A DNA stretch of 33,217 nt, from contig CAMWSQ010000005.1 of assembly GCA_947177025.1 (NCBI GenBank), forward strand, positions 1-33,217, in the 5' to 3' direction. Shown piece after piece: positions 1 to 7,847 of the stretch. A model generated the notes under the pieces. The model searched no databases. It had not been told where the DNA came from and worked only from the letters and a program-made list of their open reading frames with translations. The translations under genes were made by a program, and so were the position numbers. The DNA comes from an uncultured Mollicutes bacterium. Lineage in GTDB: Bacteria > Bacillota_I > Bacilli_A > Acholeplasmatales > Anaeroplasmataceae. Position 1 is the first letter of the stretch; every line of letters starts with the position of its first letter.

Positions 1-3000
1 GATATATATGTTCAAAGAACTTTAATTCGAGCCGATGAAAATAAAAATTCATTTGAGGAAATATCCTCTAACGAAGAAATTTTAAAAGAAAATGTTGTTA
101 CCTATATTTATGGAGAAGGTGGATGTGGAAAAACTGAATTTTTAAAGTATCTTATAAAAAATATAGATGATCGTATAGTTATAAAGTTAAAATGTTCAGA
201 AGTTGCCACTGCTCTTTTTGACTGCAACACTAAAAAGAAATCTGAGATATTTTTTGAACAATTATATAAGGAATTCAAAAGTATATGTGGAGAACCCGTA
301 TATTGTTCAGAAAAGGATTTTAAAACAATCTTAGTAAATCATCAATTTATTTTAGTGTTTGATGGAATAGATGAAATAGTAACAGAAAAAGCAACTAATG
401 TTTTTGTTGCGGGAATTAAAGAGTATTTTGAGCATTCTTATAGTCGCGGAGAAAAAACTCCTAAACTCATTTTCACAGGTCGACAGAAAACAGAAGCAAA
501 TAAACTAGATTTTTTTCTCAATGGAGAGCAATTAAAAATAGATTATTTGGAACTTCAGAAATTGACTGATGAAAAAATTAAACAGTTGATTGATAATATT
601 TTTTTGAAATTATCTGACTTGAATAAAGGAGAACAGTTTTATCTTGCTATTTCAGAGATAGATAAAGAATTGAAATCAAATCCCTTTTTACTTACTCAAC
701 TTGTTTTGGTATATAGTAATGAAGATATCATCCCTCAAAATGAATTGGATCTTTTTGATAAAGTTATAGAACTATTGTTGAAAAATGATTACAAAAATAA
801 GGATAAAGGATTATATGACGATTCTAGGTTCTCCGATATGACATCAGAACCTGAAACAATCAAGGTTTGGCTAGAAAAATTTGCTGTGCAACGATATATT
901 TCTCTTTCTGAAGGTAAAAACTTGAAAGAAAAAGATATCTTTGAAATAGTATTAAAGAAATCTAAAGAGTTTCCTGAATCTAGTTTGAAAGCGCGCGCTA
1001 GTTATTTGGTTGATTATTTAGAAAAACGTTCAATTTTAATTGAAAACAACTTTTATCATGGATTGCTTTTACAATATTTTACTGCAGTAGGGTATTATAA
1101 TATTATTTATAATGACGAATCAATCGAAAGAGAAAAATTACAAGAACTTTTTAAGCATTATAATGATTCTTCTTGGAAAGAAGTATTAGAAATGTTTTTT
1201 ATTAAGGCTGATAGTAAACTTGATGAACATACACTAAAAGATTTAATGAATATTATATTAGAGAATAAATCTATTATCGATTATACTCTTTTGTTTGACT
1301 CTTGTCAAAAACTAATTAACCAAAGAAAATCTGTTGAACTTGTTTTAACAAAAGATATTTTAATCAAATCTACAACAGGTGTATTTCCACCATATGGACC
1401 ATTATTTTATTATGTTCCACAATATGAATTATATAAAAGTTGTATATATGCGTTAAATGAAGAAGAATTAGAAGGTAATGCAAAAGCATTAGCTTTAGTA
1501 AGAGATGCTTGCTTTATTTATGGCTTATATAATAATATCAATGAAATAACAAATGAAATAAAAGGACAAGACTTGTTTAATGCTGCTAAAATAGACAAAA
1601 ACTTCAAAGGTGTAAGAGAAGCATTATGTAAAATATTCTATTTAGGAGATACAGATTATACTGGAGGAGATGACATATATCCAAGATGCTTTAATGTCCT
1701 TGAAACTAAACTTTTAAGAGATAGAGGTTATGGAATCCTTGGAACAATGGAAAATCCTTTTGAAGATGAATTAGGATTATTTGAGCATGAACAATATAAT
1801 GAAATAAATGGAGAATATGTAGGCTTTATTTCGTGTCCTAACGAGCCAAAAACAGAAACTAGATTGCGTAGAATTGGAGACGGTGCTAAAAAAATAACTT
1901 GCATTGCTTTTACATCAACTGAAATAAGGGAATTTGATATTTATAGATTTTATCGGAATTCTATTCGTCAAATTTATTTAAATGAATTATGTTATATTGG
2001 TAGTAGACATGAATTTAAAAAAAATTATCCATTAATTCGCGAGATTGTAGAATTTAAAAAGAGAAAATATTGCAATCCAAAGATAAAAATACTTGCAGGA
2101 GTAGAAAAAATAGAACTCTGTGAATTTTCCGATTGTGAAAATCTAGTTGAAGTAGATTTGACTCAGGCAACAGACTTAAAAAAAATAGAAGCTTTGGCAT
2201 TTTCAGACTGCAGGAATTTACCAAAAATAAAAATCTCAAAGGGCGTAACAGAAATATCAGATAGTGCATTTAGTGGATGTGATAATCTAATTGAGTTGGA
2301 TTTGACCAAGGCAGAAGATCTAACAGGAGTAGGAACTTTTTTGTTTTTTGGTTCAACAACAAATAGGCAAATATCTTTAACAAAAAATATGTATAATAAG
2401 TTTTTGCTATCTAGATTGGAGCATATCCATAATCAATTTTTGAAGATACACATTAAAGAGATTGATGACACAATAGTGAATATTACTCTAGAACAAAAGT
2501 CTAGAAATATACATGTCGAAAACTTCATTCGAGAAATGACAGGAGAGGAAATCAAACCTTTTGACGCTAAAATTGATAAAAAAAGAATGGCAAAAGAAGC
2601 TCAAGATATAGCAGGAGAGAAAGCCAAAGTAGATGCAGTCCAAATACTAGAAAGGGTAAAGAAAATAAAAGATAATGCATATTTTGGATATATAAACTTA
2701 GAAGAAGTAGATATGAGTGCGGCAACAGACTTAAAAGAAATAGGAACTTATGCTTTTGGATATTGCGAAAAGATACCAAAAATAAAAATCCCAAAAGAAG
2801 TAGAAAGAATAGGAGCAAACGCCTTTTCTTTCTGTAAAAACTTAGAAGAAGTAGATATGAGTGAAGCAAAAAAACTTATAATGATAGATAATGGTGCTTT
2901 TGGGTATTGCAAAAAACTGCCAAAAATAAAAATTTCACCAAACTTATTATGGATAGGAGATCATGCCTTTTCTTACTGTGAAAACTTAGAAAAAGTAGAT

Positions 3001-3444
3001 ATGAGTGAAGCAAAAAATCTTATGATTATAGACAATTGGTCTTTTTCTGGTTGCGAAAAGTTACCAAAAATAAAAATCCCAAAAGAAGTAGAAAGAATAG
3101 GAGCGAATGCCTTTTCTTCCTGTAAAAACTTAGAAGAAGTAGATATGAGTGAAGCAGAAAGTCTTATGATTATAGACAGTTGGGCGTTTGCGCATTGCCA
3201 AAAATTGGCAAAAATAAAAATTTCACCAAATTTAGAATGGATAGGAGAGTGTGCCTTTCTTTGGTGCAAAAGTTTAGTAGAAGTAGATTTGTCAGCTCCT
3301 AAAGATGTTTTTTTCATAAATGATAAAGCATTTTTTGGTTGTACTAATTTAAAGAAGATAAAGATTAGTAGAAACTTTGAAAATGATATAGAAAGAATAT
3401 TTGGAAATATTGATACATCTATTATAGAATGGTGGATAGATTAA
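1..3444 (+). CDS. NACHT NTPase with C-terminal BspA-type leucine-rich repeats (5' end outside window)
   Basis: The frame is open from base 1, so the true start and any N-terminal effector domain lie upstream; 1147 residues are visible. A Walker A motif GEGGCGKT lies at 112-135, a Walker B of the NACHT form (FILVFDGIDE) at 346-375, and a sensor-like KLIFTGRQ near 463-486. A NACHT-typical helical stretch (NPFLLTQLVLVYSNEDIIP) follows, about residues 109-127 counted from base 355. A helical linker region runs to about 2080. BspA-like leucine-rich repeats (pattern IG..AF..C.NL..VDMS) then fill 2080-3400, interrupted by a charged helical insert near 2400-2640. NACHT plus LRR is the architecture of animal NLR sensors, and bacterial NACHT proteins include anti-phage systems; that role here is inference. 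The GTG at 355 lies inside Walker B and is not a start. Confidence 0.9.
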   Translation, partial: DIYVQRTLIRADENKNSFEEISSNEEILKENVVTYIYGEGGCGKTEFLKYLIKNIDDRIVIKLKCSEVATALFDCNTKKKSEIFFEQLYKEFKSICGEPVYCSEKDFKTILVNHQFILVFDGIDEIVTEKATNVFVAGIKEYFEHSYSRGEKTPKLIFTGRQKTEANKLDFFLNGEQLKIDYLELQKLTDEKIKQLIDNIFLKLSDLNKGEQFYLAISEIDKELKSNPFLLTQLVLVYSNEDIIPQNELDLFDKVIELLLKNDYKNKDKGLYDDSRFSDMTSEPETIKVWLEKFAVQRYISLSEGKNLKEKDIFEIVLKKSKEFPESSLKARASYLVDYLEKRSILIENNFYHGLLLQYFTAVGYYNIIYNDESIEREKLQELFKHYNDSSWKEVLEMFFIKADSKLDEHTLKDLMNIILENKSIIDYTLLFDSCQKLINQRKSVELVLTKDILIKSTTGVFPPYGPLFYYVPQYELYKSCIYALNEEELEGNAKALALVRDACFIYGLYNNINEITNEIKGQDLFNAAKIDKNFKGVREALCKIFYLGDTDYTGGDDIYPRCFNVLETKLLRDRGYGILGTMENPFEDELGLFEHEQYNEINGEYVGFISCPNEPKTETRLRRIGDGAKKITCIAFTSTEIREFDIYRFYRNSIRQIYLNELCYIGSRHEFKKNYPLIREIVEFKKRKYCNPKIKILAGVEKIELCEFSDCENLVEVDLTQATDLKKIEALAFSDCRNLPKIKISKGVTEISDSAFSGCDNLIELDLTKAEDLTGVGTFLFFGSTTNRQISLTKNMYNKFLLSRLEHIHNQFLKIHIKEIDDTIVNITLEQKSRNIHVENFIREMTGEEIKPFDAKIDKKRMAKEAQDIAGEKAKVDAVQILERVKKIKDNAYFGYINLEEVDMSAATDLKEIGTYAFGYCEKIPKIKIPKEVERIGANAFSFCKNLEEVDMSEAKKLIMIDNGAFGYCKKLPKIKISPNLLWIGDHAFSYCENLEKVDMSEAKNLMIIDNWSFSGCEKLPKIKIPKEVERIGANAFSSCKNLEEVDMSEAESLMIIDSWAFAHCQKLAKIKISPNLEWIGECAFLWCKSLVEVDLSAPKDVFFINDKAFFGCTNLKKIKISRNFENDIERIFGNIDTSIIEWWID
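2776..3351 (+). repeat. Tandem 288-bp duplication inside the LRR region
   Basis: Two consecutive 288-bp (96-residue) units, 2776-3063 and 3064-3351, each hold two 48-residue double-LRR blocks. The first part of each unit is almost identical in DNA: the stretch encoding KIPKEVERIGANAFS followed by CKNLEEVDMSEA differs at only a few bases. The later part has diverged. The protein alternates a block with IPKEVERIGANAF and a block with ISPNL.WIG..AF. The near identity indicates a recent in-frame duplication. Confidence 0.85.
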
Positions 3445-3449
3445 AAACA

Positions 3450-3473
3450 AATGGCTATTTTTCAATAGCCATT
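3450..3473. terminator. Bidirectional hairpin between NACHT-LRR and WYL genes
   Basis: A perfect 10-bp stem (3450-3459 with 3464-3473) encloses a TTTC loop. The minus strand reads into a T-rich tract at 3441-3449; the plus side is less T-rich. The stop codon of the WYL gene (3455-3457) lies inside the stem. It probably ends both convergent transcripts. Confidence 0.75.
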
Positions 3474-4471
3474 GTTTCTAATTGTATATCTAATTCTTCT
3501 AGATAATTGATATTGGAATTGTAATAAAATTTTTGAAGCTTTTGTGTTAGCTTTTTAGGTGATAAAACGATAGCTTCTTTACCAAAGCGCTTAAAGTAGT
3601 AAATGATTTGATAATGAGAGCATTTAAAATAATAGATATTTCCTTTGATTCGATCTGGAATAGGTCGATATAGATATATCTTTTGAAACATCTTTAGACC
3701 TTCAGGTGTGAATTTGACAATCACATCTTGTAGGTCTGTAGTAAATAAAGGATATTGCACCCCATACTTGATTTGATAATCAAATATGGTAATAGCTTTA
3801 TCAGATAAGCTTTGTGGCATTTTATGAAGCTGAATGGATTTGATTTTAGATAATCGAATTGTTTTTAAGCTTCCATTTGTTTCTTCAGCTAGAATATAAT
3901 TAAATAATTCTTCAGTAGAGGCTTTTATAGTATAAATGGAAGCCTCTTTTATTATTTCTTCATTCTTTAATACTATATAAACCTTTTGTTTAGATTCTAT
4001 TGCTTCCAGGATTTTATCATAAACATCCTTTAATGCAATGATTTCTCTTTTGTATTGAGGAAAGCTTGCGTAGGAATCAAACAATCTTCTATAGTAAGAA
4101 GAAAGAGTTGTATCTATAAGTAGATTATCATTTATATAATCTATTGCATCCTCTGATAGCTTTGTTGGTTTAAAATGGAGGATTGTTTTATCTAAAGAAG
4201 AAGCTTTTGCTTCAGTTGAAGTCATATATTTTAAAATTTCATCAATCATCTTTGTAGGAGCATTTGTATATTTAGAAGAAATGGCAAGTAGATCATTTCT
4301 TTTTTTCTGTTCTAAACCACTAAATTCTTCATAGTAATTTTTAATGATTGTATTTAAAAATAGATTTCGATTTACTTCCCCATTGGGTTTAGTAAATAAA
4401 AAGGTTTCAGAGTCTTTAACTAGCTTTTTATATGTATTATTTGATATTGAAATCTTAATTTTTTCTTCCAT
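3455..4471 (-). CDS. Ribbon-helix-helix / WYL-domain transcriptional regulator
   Basis: This 338-residue protein starts at the ATG at 4471, chosen because AGAGGTG lies about 7 bases upstream; the frame extends further but without a ribosome binding site. Residues 3-50 (KIKISISNNTYKKL... NRNLFLNTIIKNYYEEF) fit a ribbon-helix-helix DNA-binding fold. Residues about 160-215 fit a WYL ligand-sensing domain (NYILAEE, then KTIRLSKIKSIQL with a conserved-type Arg). The end (FGKEAIVLSPKKL... INYLEE) fits the WCX extension. WYL regulators sense nucleic acid or nucleotide ligands and often control defence loci (BrxR, CapW). It is divergent from the six-gene ClpP/VirD4 operon and is its likely regulator (inference). 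It is convergent with the NACHT gene. Confidence 0.85.
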   Translation of the reverse strand: MEEKIKISISNNTYKKLVKDSETFLFTKPNGEVNRNLFLNTIIKNYYEEFSGLEQKKRNDLLAISSKYTNAPTKMIDEILKYMTSTEAKASSLDKTILHFKPTKLSEDAIDYINDNLLIDTTLSSYYRRLFDSYASFPQYKREIIALKDVYDKILEAIESKQKVYIVLKNEEIIKEASIYTIKASTEELFNYILAEETNGSLKTIRLSKIKSIQLHKMPQSLSDKAITIFDYQIKYGVQYPLFTTDLQDVIVKFTPEGLKMFQKIYLYRPIPDRIKGNIYYFKCSHYQIIYYFKRFGKEAIVLSPKKLTQKLQKFYYNSNINYLEELDIQLETMAIEK

Positions 4472-4491
4472 TTTAAACACCTCTAATATGT

Positions 4492-4520
4492 ATTGTACAT
4501 AAAAAGGGGGCATTTTTCAA
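4492..4520 (-). promoter_or_regulatory. Promoter of the WYL regulator
   Basis: On the minus strand, -35 TTGAAA (4515-4520) and -10 TACAAT (4492-4497) are separated by 17 bp. Transcription would begin around 4485, giving a very short leader before the ATG at 4471. Confidence 0.65.
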
Positions 4521-4522
4521 CA

Positions 4523-4594
4523 AATTTTTGCAAAAATTGGTTAATATTTCCATAAATTTAGGGGGAAATATTTCAAAAATAAATACCATTTTTG
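4523..4594. promoter_or_regulatory. Cluster of inverted repeats (candidate operators) between WYL gene and operon
   Basis: Three symmetric elements sit between the divergent promoters. The first is a perfect 16-bp palindrome AATTTTTGCAAAAATT at 4523-4538. The second is a 9-bp inverted repeat AATATTTCC / GGAAATATT at 4543-4551 and 4564-4572, centres about two helical turns apart. The third is CAAAAAT / ATTTTTG at 4574-4580 and 4588-4594, which falls on the likely -35 region of the operon promoter. Binding by the WYL/RHH protein is inference from position. Confidence 0.55.
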
Positions 4595-4617
4595 CCCCAC
4601 AAAAACAGGAGTATAAT
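4589..4617 (+). promoter_or_regulatory. Probable promoter of the metalloprotease-ClpP-VirD4 operon
   Basis: A consensus -10 TATAAT lies at 4612-4617, with a poor -35 (TTTTTG, 4589-4594) at 17 bp. The weak -35 overlapping an inverted repeat suggests a regulated promoter. Confidence 0.55.
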
Positions 4618-4646
4618 ACTATTGCGGGGAAAAAGGGGTGAGGGAA

Positions 4647-5357
4647 TTGATCATTAATCATAAAGAAATAAAAGTAATTGAAACAACAAATTATGATTTA
4701 CAGAAATATGATACAATTCGTGTAAATTCATATGGAGAAATTGTAATAGAATATACTTGTTATTCTAGATGGTCTAATCCTGAACCTTTTATTAAAAAAA
4801 ATATTCCTTTCATTCAAAAACAATTAGACACATTAAAGAAAACAATTCTTCCCACCTTCAAGAATGAATCGGTTGTATATCTTTTAGGAAGAAAGTATAC
4901 GGTGTATAGAAGTAAGAGAATTCAAACAGTTCGAAAAACTAAAAATGGAATTGCATTTCCAAGAAGCTATACGATATCAAATATTAGACAGTATTTGAAG
5001 GATTGGTTAGAAGATGTGTTAGACATTATTTATTATCATTATATTAAAAAATATAATTTAGAGACTGTTTCTTTTCATATAATAGAAGCTCATTCCTATT
5101 GGGGAATATGTCATCGTTCTAGAAAATCACATTTTAAGGATTATATAAAGTTTAATACAGCGTTGATTTTTGTACCAATTCGATTGGTTGAATATGTTGT
5201 TGTTCATGAGCTTTGTCATTTGAAGCATATGAATCATGGTCAAAGCTTTTGGGATGAAGTAGAAGGGATTTTACCGGATGCTAAAAAGAAAAGAAAACTG
5301 CTACACTCGTATCATTTAGAATGGTTATTAGAACGATTGGGAGTAAAAAGGAGATGA
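4647..5357 (+). CDS. YgjP-like (DUF45) zinc metallopeptidase
   Basis: The protein belongs to the YgjP/SprT-like family of soluble zinc metallopeptidases. The active site is HELCHLKHMNHGQSFW: HExxH provides two His ligands and NH is followed by FW as in the family. It is preceded by the family's YWGIC and FNTALIFVP.RLVEYVVVHE strand-helix elements. Length is about 236 residues, usual for the family. I prefer TTG at 4647 because AAGGGGTGAGGG lies just upstream; GTG at 4638 is the alternative but sits against its Shine-Dalgarno. It is the first gene of a six-gene operon. From memory, this family is often found beside type I restriction genes, so a defence context is plausible. Substrate unknown. 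Confidence 0.85.
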   Translation: MIINHKEIKVIETTNYDLQKYDTIRVNSYGEIVIEYTCYSRWSNPEPFIKKNIPFIQKQLDTLKKTILPTFKNESVVYLLGRKYTVYRSKRIQTVRKTKNGIAFPRSYTISNIRQYLKDWLEDVLDIIYYHYIKKYNLETVSFHIIEAHSYWGICHRSRKSHFKDYIKFNTALIFVPIRLVEYVVVHELCHLKHMNHGQSFWDEVEGILPDAKKKRKLLHSYHLEWLLERLGVKRR

Positions 5358-5362
5358 GTAGT

Positions 5363-5662
5363 TTGAATGTATTAGAAATTTTATTAGATGAGAAAAATAA
5401 TGATCCTATTGTCTTAGAGGATAAGGATGGGAAGAGCGTAGCTTTTGAACAAATTGCTGTAATACCTTATCAAGAAAAAATATATTGTATTTTAAAGCCT
5501 ATTGATAGACTAGATGGTGTTGCAATGGATGAAGCACTTGTCTTTTCTGTAGAAGAAATTGAGGATTCCTATGAATTAATTTATGAACAGGATGAGATGA
5601 TATCTCTTTCTGTGTTTGATGAATATTATCAGTTATTAGAAGAAAGGTTAGGTATGAAGTAA
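5363..5662 (+). CDS. DUF1292 family protein
   Basis: A small acidic protein of about 100 residues matching the DUF1292 pattern: VLEDKDGKSVAFEQIAVIPY, then IYCILKPIDRLDG, an acidic VFSVEEIEDSYELI stretch and a helical tail. Function of the family is unknown; no catalytic motif is visible. Start choice: ATG at 5354 overlaps the upstream stop (ATGA) but directly abuts AAGGAG, whereas TTG at 5363 has that site 9 bases upstream, so I chose TTG. It is translationally linked to the metallopeptidase and followed after one base by clpP, so it is probably a structural or adaptor subunit of the same system (inference). Confidence 0.8.
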   Translation: MNVLEILLDEKNNDPIVLEDKDGKSVAFEQIAVIPYQEKIYCILKPIDRLDGVAMDEALVFSVEEIEDSYELIYEQDEMISLSVFDEYYQLLEERLGMK

Positions 5663-5663
5663 A

Positions 5664-6224
5664 ATGAAAACAAAAGAAGAATTTTCTGCTCAGTATCCAT
5701 TAAAGAGAAATACAGTGAATTTATTTGGGGTAATAGATGATGCGATGGCAGAGCTAGTAATTGCTCAGCTTCAGTATTTGGATGATAATGGAGCAGAGGA
5801 AATTACATTACAGATCAATTCGCCAGGAGGAAGTGTATCTGCAGGACTTGCCATCTATGATACACTAAACTATATTCGTGCACGTGTTATTACAGTTGGT
5901 ATTGGTATGGCTGCAAGTATGGGAGCATTTCTCCTCTCTGCTGGTTCTAAGGGATATCGCAGAGCCACAAAGAATTGTGAAATATTAATACATCAGCCCC
6001 TAGGTGGTGCAAGTGGACAAGCCAGTGATATTATCATTGCTGCAAACCACATTGAAAAAACAAGAAGAAAGTTAAATGAAATATTATCTGAAAATACAGG
6101 AAGGTCTATAAAACAAATTCAAAGGGATACAGATCGAGATAATATTATGACTGCTGAGGAAGCATTACACTATGGAATTATTGATACTGTAATTCCAAGT
6201 AAAAATAAAGCGAAAGGAGAATAG
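5664..6224 (+). CDS. ClpP-family serine protease (accessory paralogue)
   Basis: This 186-residue ClpP-fold protease has all catalytic residues: Ser85 in GMAASMGAF, His110 in EILIHQPLGG and Asp159 in DTDRDNIM. The spacing Ser-25-His-49-Asp matches E. coli ClpP. The oxyanion strand INSPGGSVSAG is present. ClpP forms tetradecameric barrels that need a Clp ATPase to feed substrates. It sits between DUF1292 and the Sel1/pseudo-AAA+ gene rather than beside clpX or trigger factor, so it is an accessory copy; a housekeeping clpP elsewhere is expected but not visible. The start follows AGAAAGGTTAGG at a long distance, and coupling to the previous stop is likely. Confidence 0.93.
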   Translation: MKTKEEFSAQYPLKRNTVNLFGVIDDAMAELVIAQLQYLDDNGAEEITLQINSPGGSVSAGLAIYDTLNYIRARVITVGIGMAASMGAFLLSAGSKGYRRATKNCEILIHQPLGGASGQASDIIIAANHIEKTRRKLNEILSENTGRSIKQIQRDTDRDNIMTAEEALHYGIIDTVIPSKNKAKGE

Positions 6225-6227
6225 CGT

Positions 6228-7847
6228 ATGCTAGATATTTTAAAGGAATCCATTCTCTATGAATATTTTGTTTATAAATCTGTTTTAAACAAATTTGTAG
6301 AGGATGAACAAATCCTAGATTGTCTAATTAAAGTTTTCCAATTAGAGGAAAAGGATAAATCAGATTTACTAAAACTAATTCATAAAGACATAATTGAAGA
6401 AATCACATCAGAAGCAGACTATAAGCAATATAGAAGAATCAGTCAATATCAGAAAATGATGGAATCCTCTATGTTCTGCTCTGAGGAAGAGGAAACCATC
6501 ATTTCTATTAAAGGAGAAGCACTTTCTACCACAACAAAGAAAAATCTATTTGCTAAGCCAGAAATGACAAGCTCCCTCATTCAAAGAAACCTAATGCATT
6601 ATGCCAAGGTTGGTTGCCTAGTTGCGATGCGTATTCTTGGTGTTCTTCTCTGTGAAGGTATATTTGTAGAACAGAATAGAACAAAAGGAATTTCCTATTT
6701 AGAAAAGGCATCCTCTTGGGCAGATATAACTGCTACACTAGCTTTACTTAAGTACAAGAAGGATGCAAAAGAAACTCTTGCCTTTCTCAATTCCATTGCA
6801 AAGGATACACCATTTGAAGACTTTGCTATTGAGTTAAACTCTACTTATGGAATCAAAGAGATTTTCTATAAGGAAGAAATCTTTTTATTGAAGAAGGCAA
6901 TGGCGGCCGAAAAGATGAAGCTCGATGAATTTAATCCGATGCATGCTAGATTAGTCTATGCACCTGCAATCTCTTTAAAGGATAAAGAAAAAATCATTTT
7001 CTCAGAAAATAAGGAGCATATCTCTGATGCTTGTGACTTACCAATCAAATTTCATTATGAAGATTTAAAAATGAAATCAGAAGATGAGATTCAGCTTCTT
7101 TTATCTAGAGAAAAAGAATTTCATACAATTTCTATGGGATTAAAAAATAGTGATCTTAGACAACTGAATAGCTATCATCCGATTTGTTTGGTATCTGATT
7201 CAAATTATGTATTGGAAATGGCTATGAGAGGAATTCAGCAAATCTTTGAAGAGAATATAGAATGCATTGAAATGAATGATTTACGAGAAGCAGATTTTGA
7301 ACCAACAAAAAATCATGTATTTGTTCGAAATGTGAATGAAAGTAAAAATACAATTTATTTTCTGATCTTTAGAGGAGAACTTTCTGAAAGTGTGTTAGAA
7401 ATGGGAAAGAACTTTTTGAAAACCGAAAAGCGCAAGAAGTTCCACATCAACCATCCTACAATCACTTTAGATTTAAGAGGTGTTTTACCTATCTGTATTT
7501 GTGATAAGGAAAATGCTAAGAAGCTAAAGCCATTTGTTGAAACGATTAAGCTTGCGAATATAACAGATGAAGAAAAGCCTAGTATTATTGAGGATATGTT
7601 CCTTATGAAGAGTGACTTATATAAGGTCAGTGAAAAGAGGATAGATTCCTCTGTAGTGGAAAAGCTTTGTACTTACAGCTTAGAAACTGCTGAAAAGATA
7701 TTAGACCAAGCAATTCGTGATTTTAGAGTGGAATATGGTTCTGCTGAATTAACATTAGAGCGTATGCAGCCTTACTTCTTTGAAAAGAATCAAAACGGAA
7801 ATAAGAATGCATACGGTTTTGGAGGGATTATTCATGAAAATAACTAA
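6228..7847 (+). CDS. Sel1-repeat protein with degenerate (P-loop-less) AAA+-like domain; candidate ClpP partner
   Basis: This 539-residue protein has no confident named family. Residues about 120-178 resemble Sel1/TPR helical repeats (AMRILGVLLCEGIFVEQNRTKGISYLEKAS). Residues about 315-515 follow the order of a Lon/Clp-like AAA+ module: strand HPICLVSDSNYVLEMAMRGI where a P-loop should be, FVRNV at the Walker B position, LDLRGVLPICICDK at a sensor-1 position, then a lid-like helical region (ITDEEKPSIIEDMFL, then IDSSVVEKLC). GxxGxGKT is absent and no Walker B acidic pair is clear, so ATP hydrolysis is unlikely. The C-terminus contains AYGFGGIIH, close to the IGFG docking loop of ClpX. It lies three bases after clpP. 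AAA+ relationship and ClpP docking are inferences. Confidence 0.6.
   Translation: MLDILKESILYEYFVYKSVLNKFVEDEQILDCLIKVFQLEEKDKSDLLKLIHKDIIEEITSEADYKQYRRISQYQKMMESSMFCSEEEETIISIKGEALSTTTKKNLFAKPEMTSSLIQRNLMHYAKVGCLVAMRILGVLLCEGIFVEQNRTKGISYLEKASSWADITATLALLKYKKDAKETLAFLNSIAKDTPFEDFAIELNSTYGIKEIFYKEEIFLLKKAMAAEKMKLDEFNPMHARLVYAPAISLKDKEKIIFSENKEHISDACDLPIKFHYEDLKMKSEDEIQLLLSREKEFHTISMGLKNSDLRQLNSYHPICLVSDSNYVLEMAMRGIQQIFEENIECIEMNDLREADFEPTKNHVFVRNVNESKNTIYFLIFRGELSESVLEMGKNFLKTEKRKKFHINHPTITLDLRGVLPICICDKENAKKLKPFVETIKLANITDEEKPSIIEDMFLMKSDLYKVSEKRIDSSVVEKLCTYSLETAEKILDQAIRDFRVEYGSAELTLERMQPYFFEKNQNGNKNAYGFGGIIHENN

Noticed and set aside
355-375. GTG at 355 as the start of the NACHT-LRR protein
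   Set aside because: It lies within the Walker B motif, and the frame is open back to base 1 with a Walker A motif at 112-135.
2054-3317. Minus-strand open frames opposite the LRR region
   Set aside because: They are mirror products of the repetitive LRR codons, Leu/Phe/Ser-rich and without ribosome binding sites.
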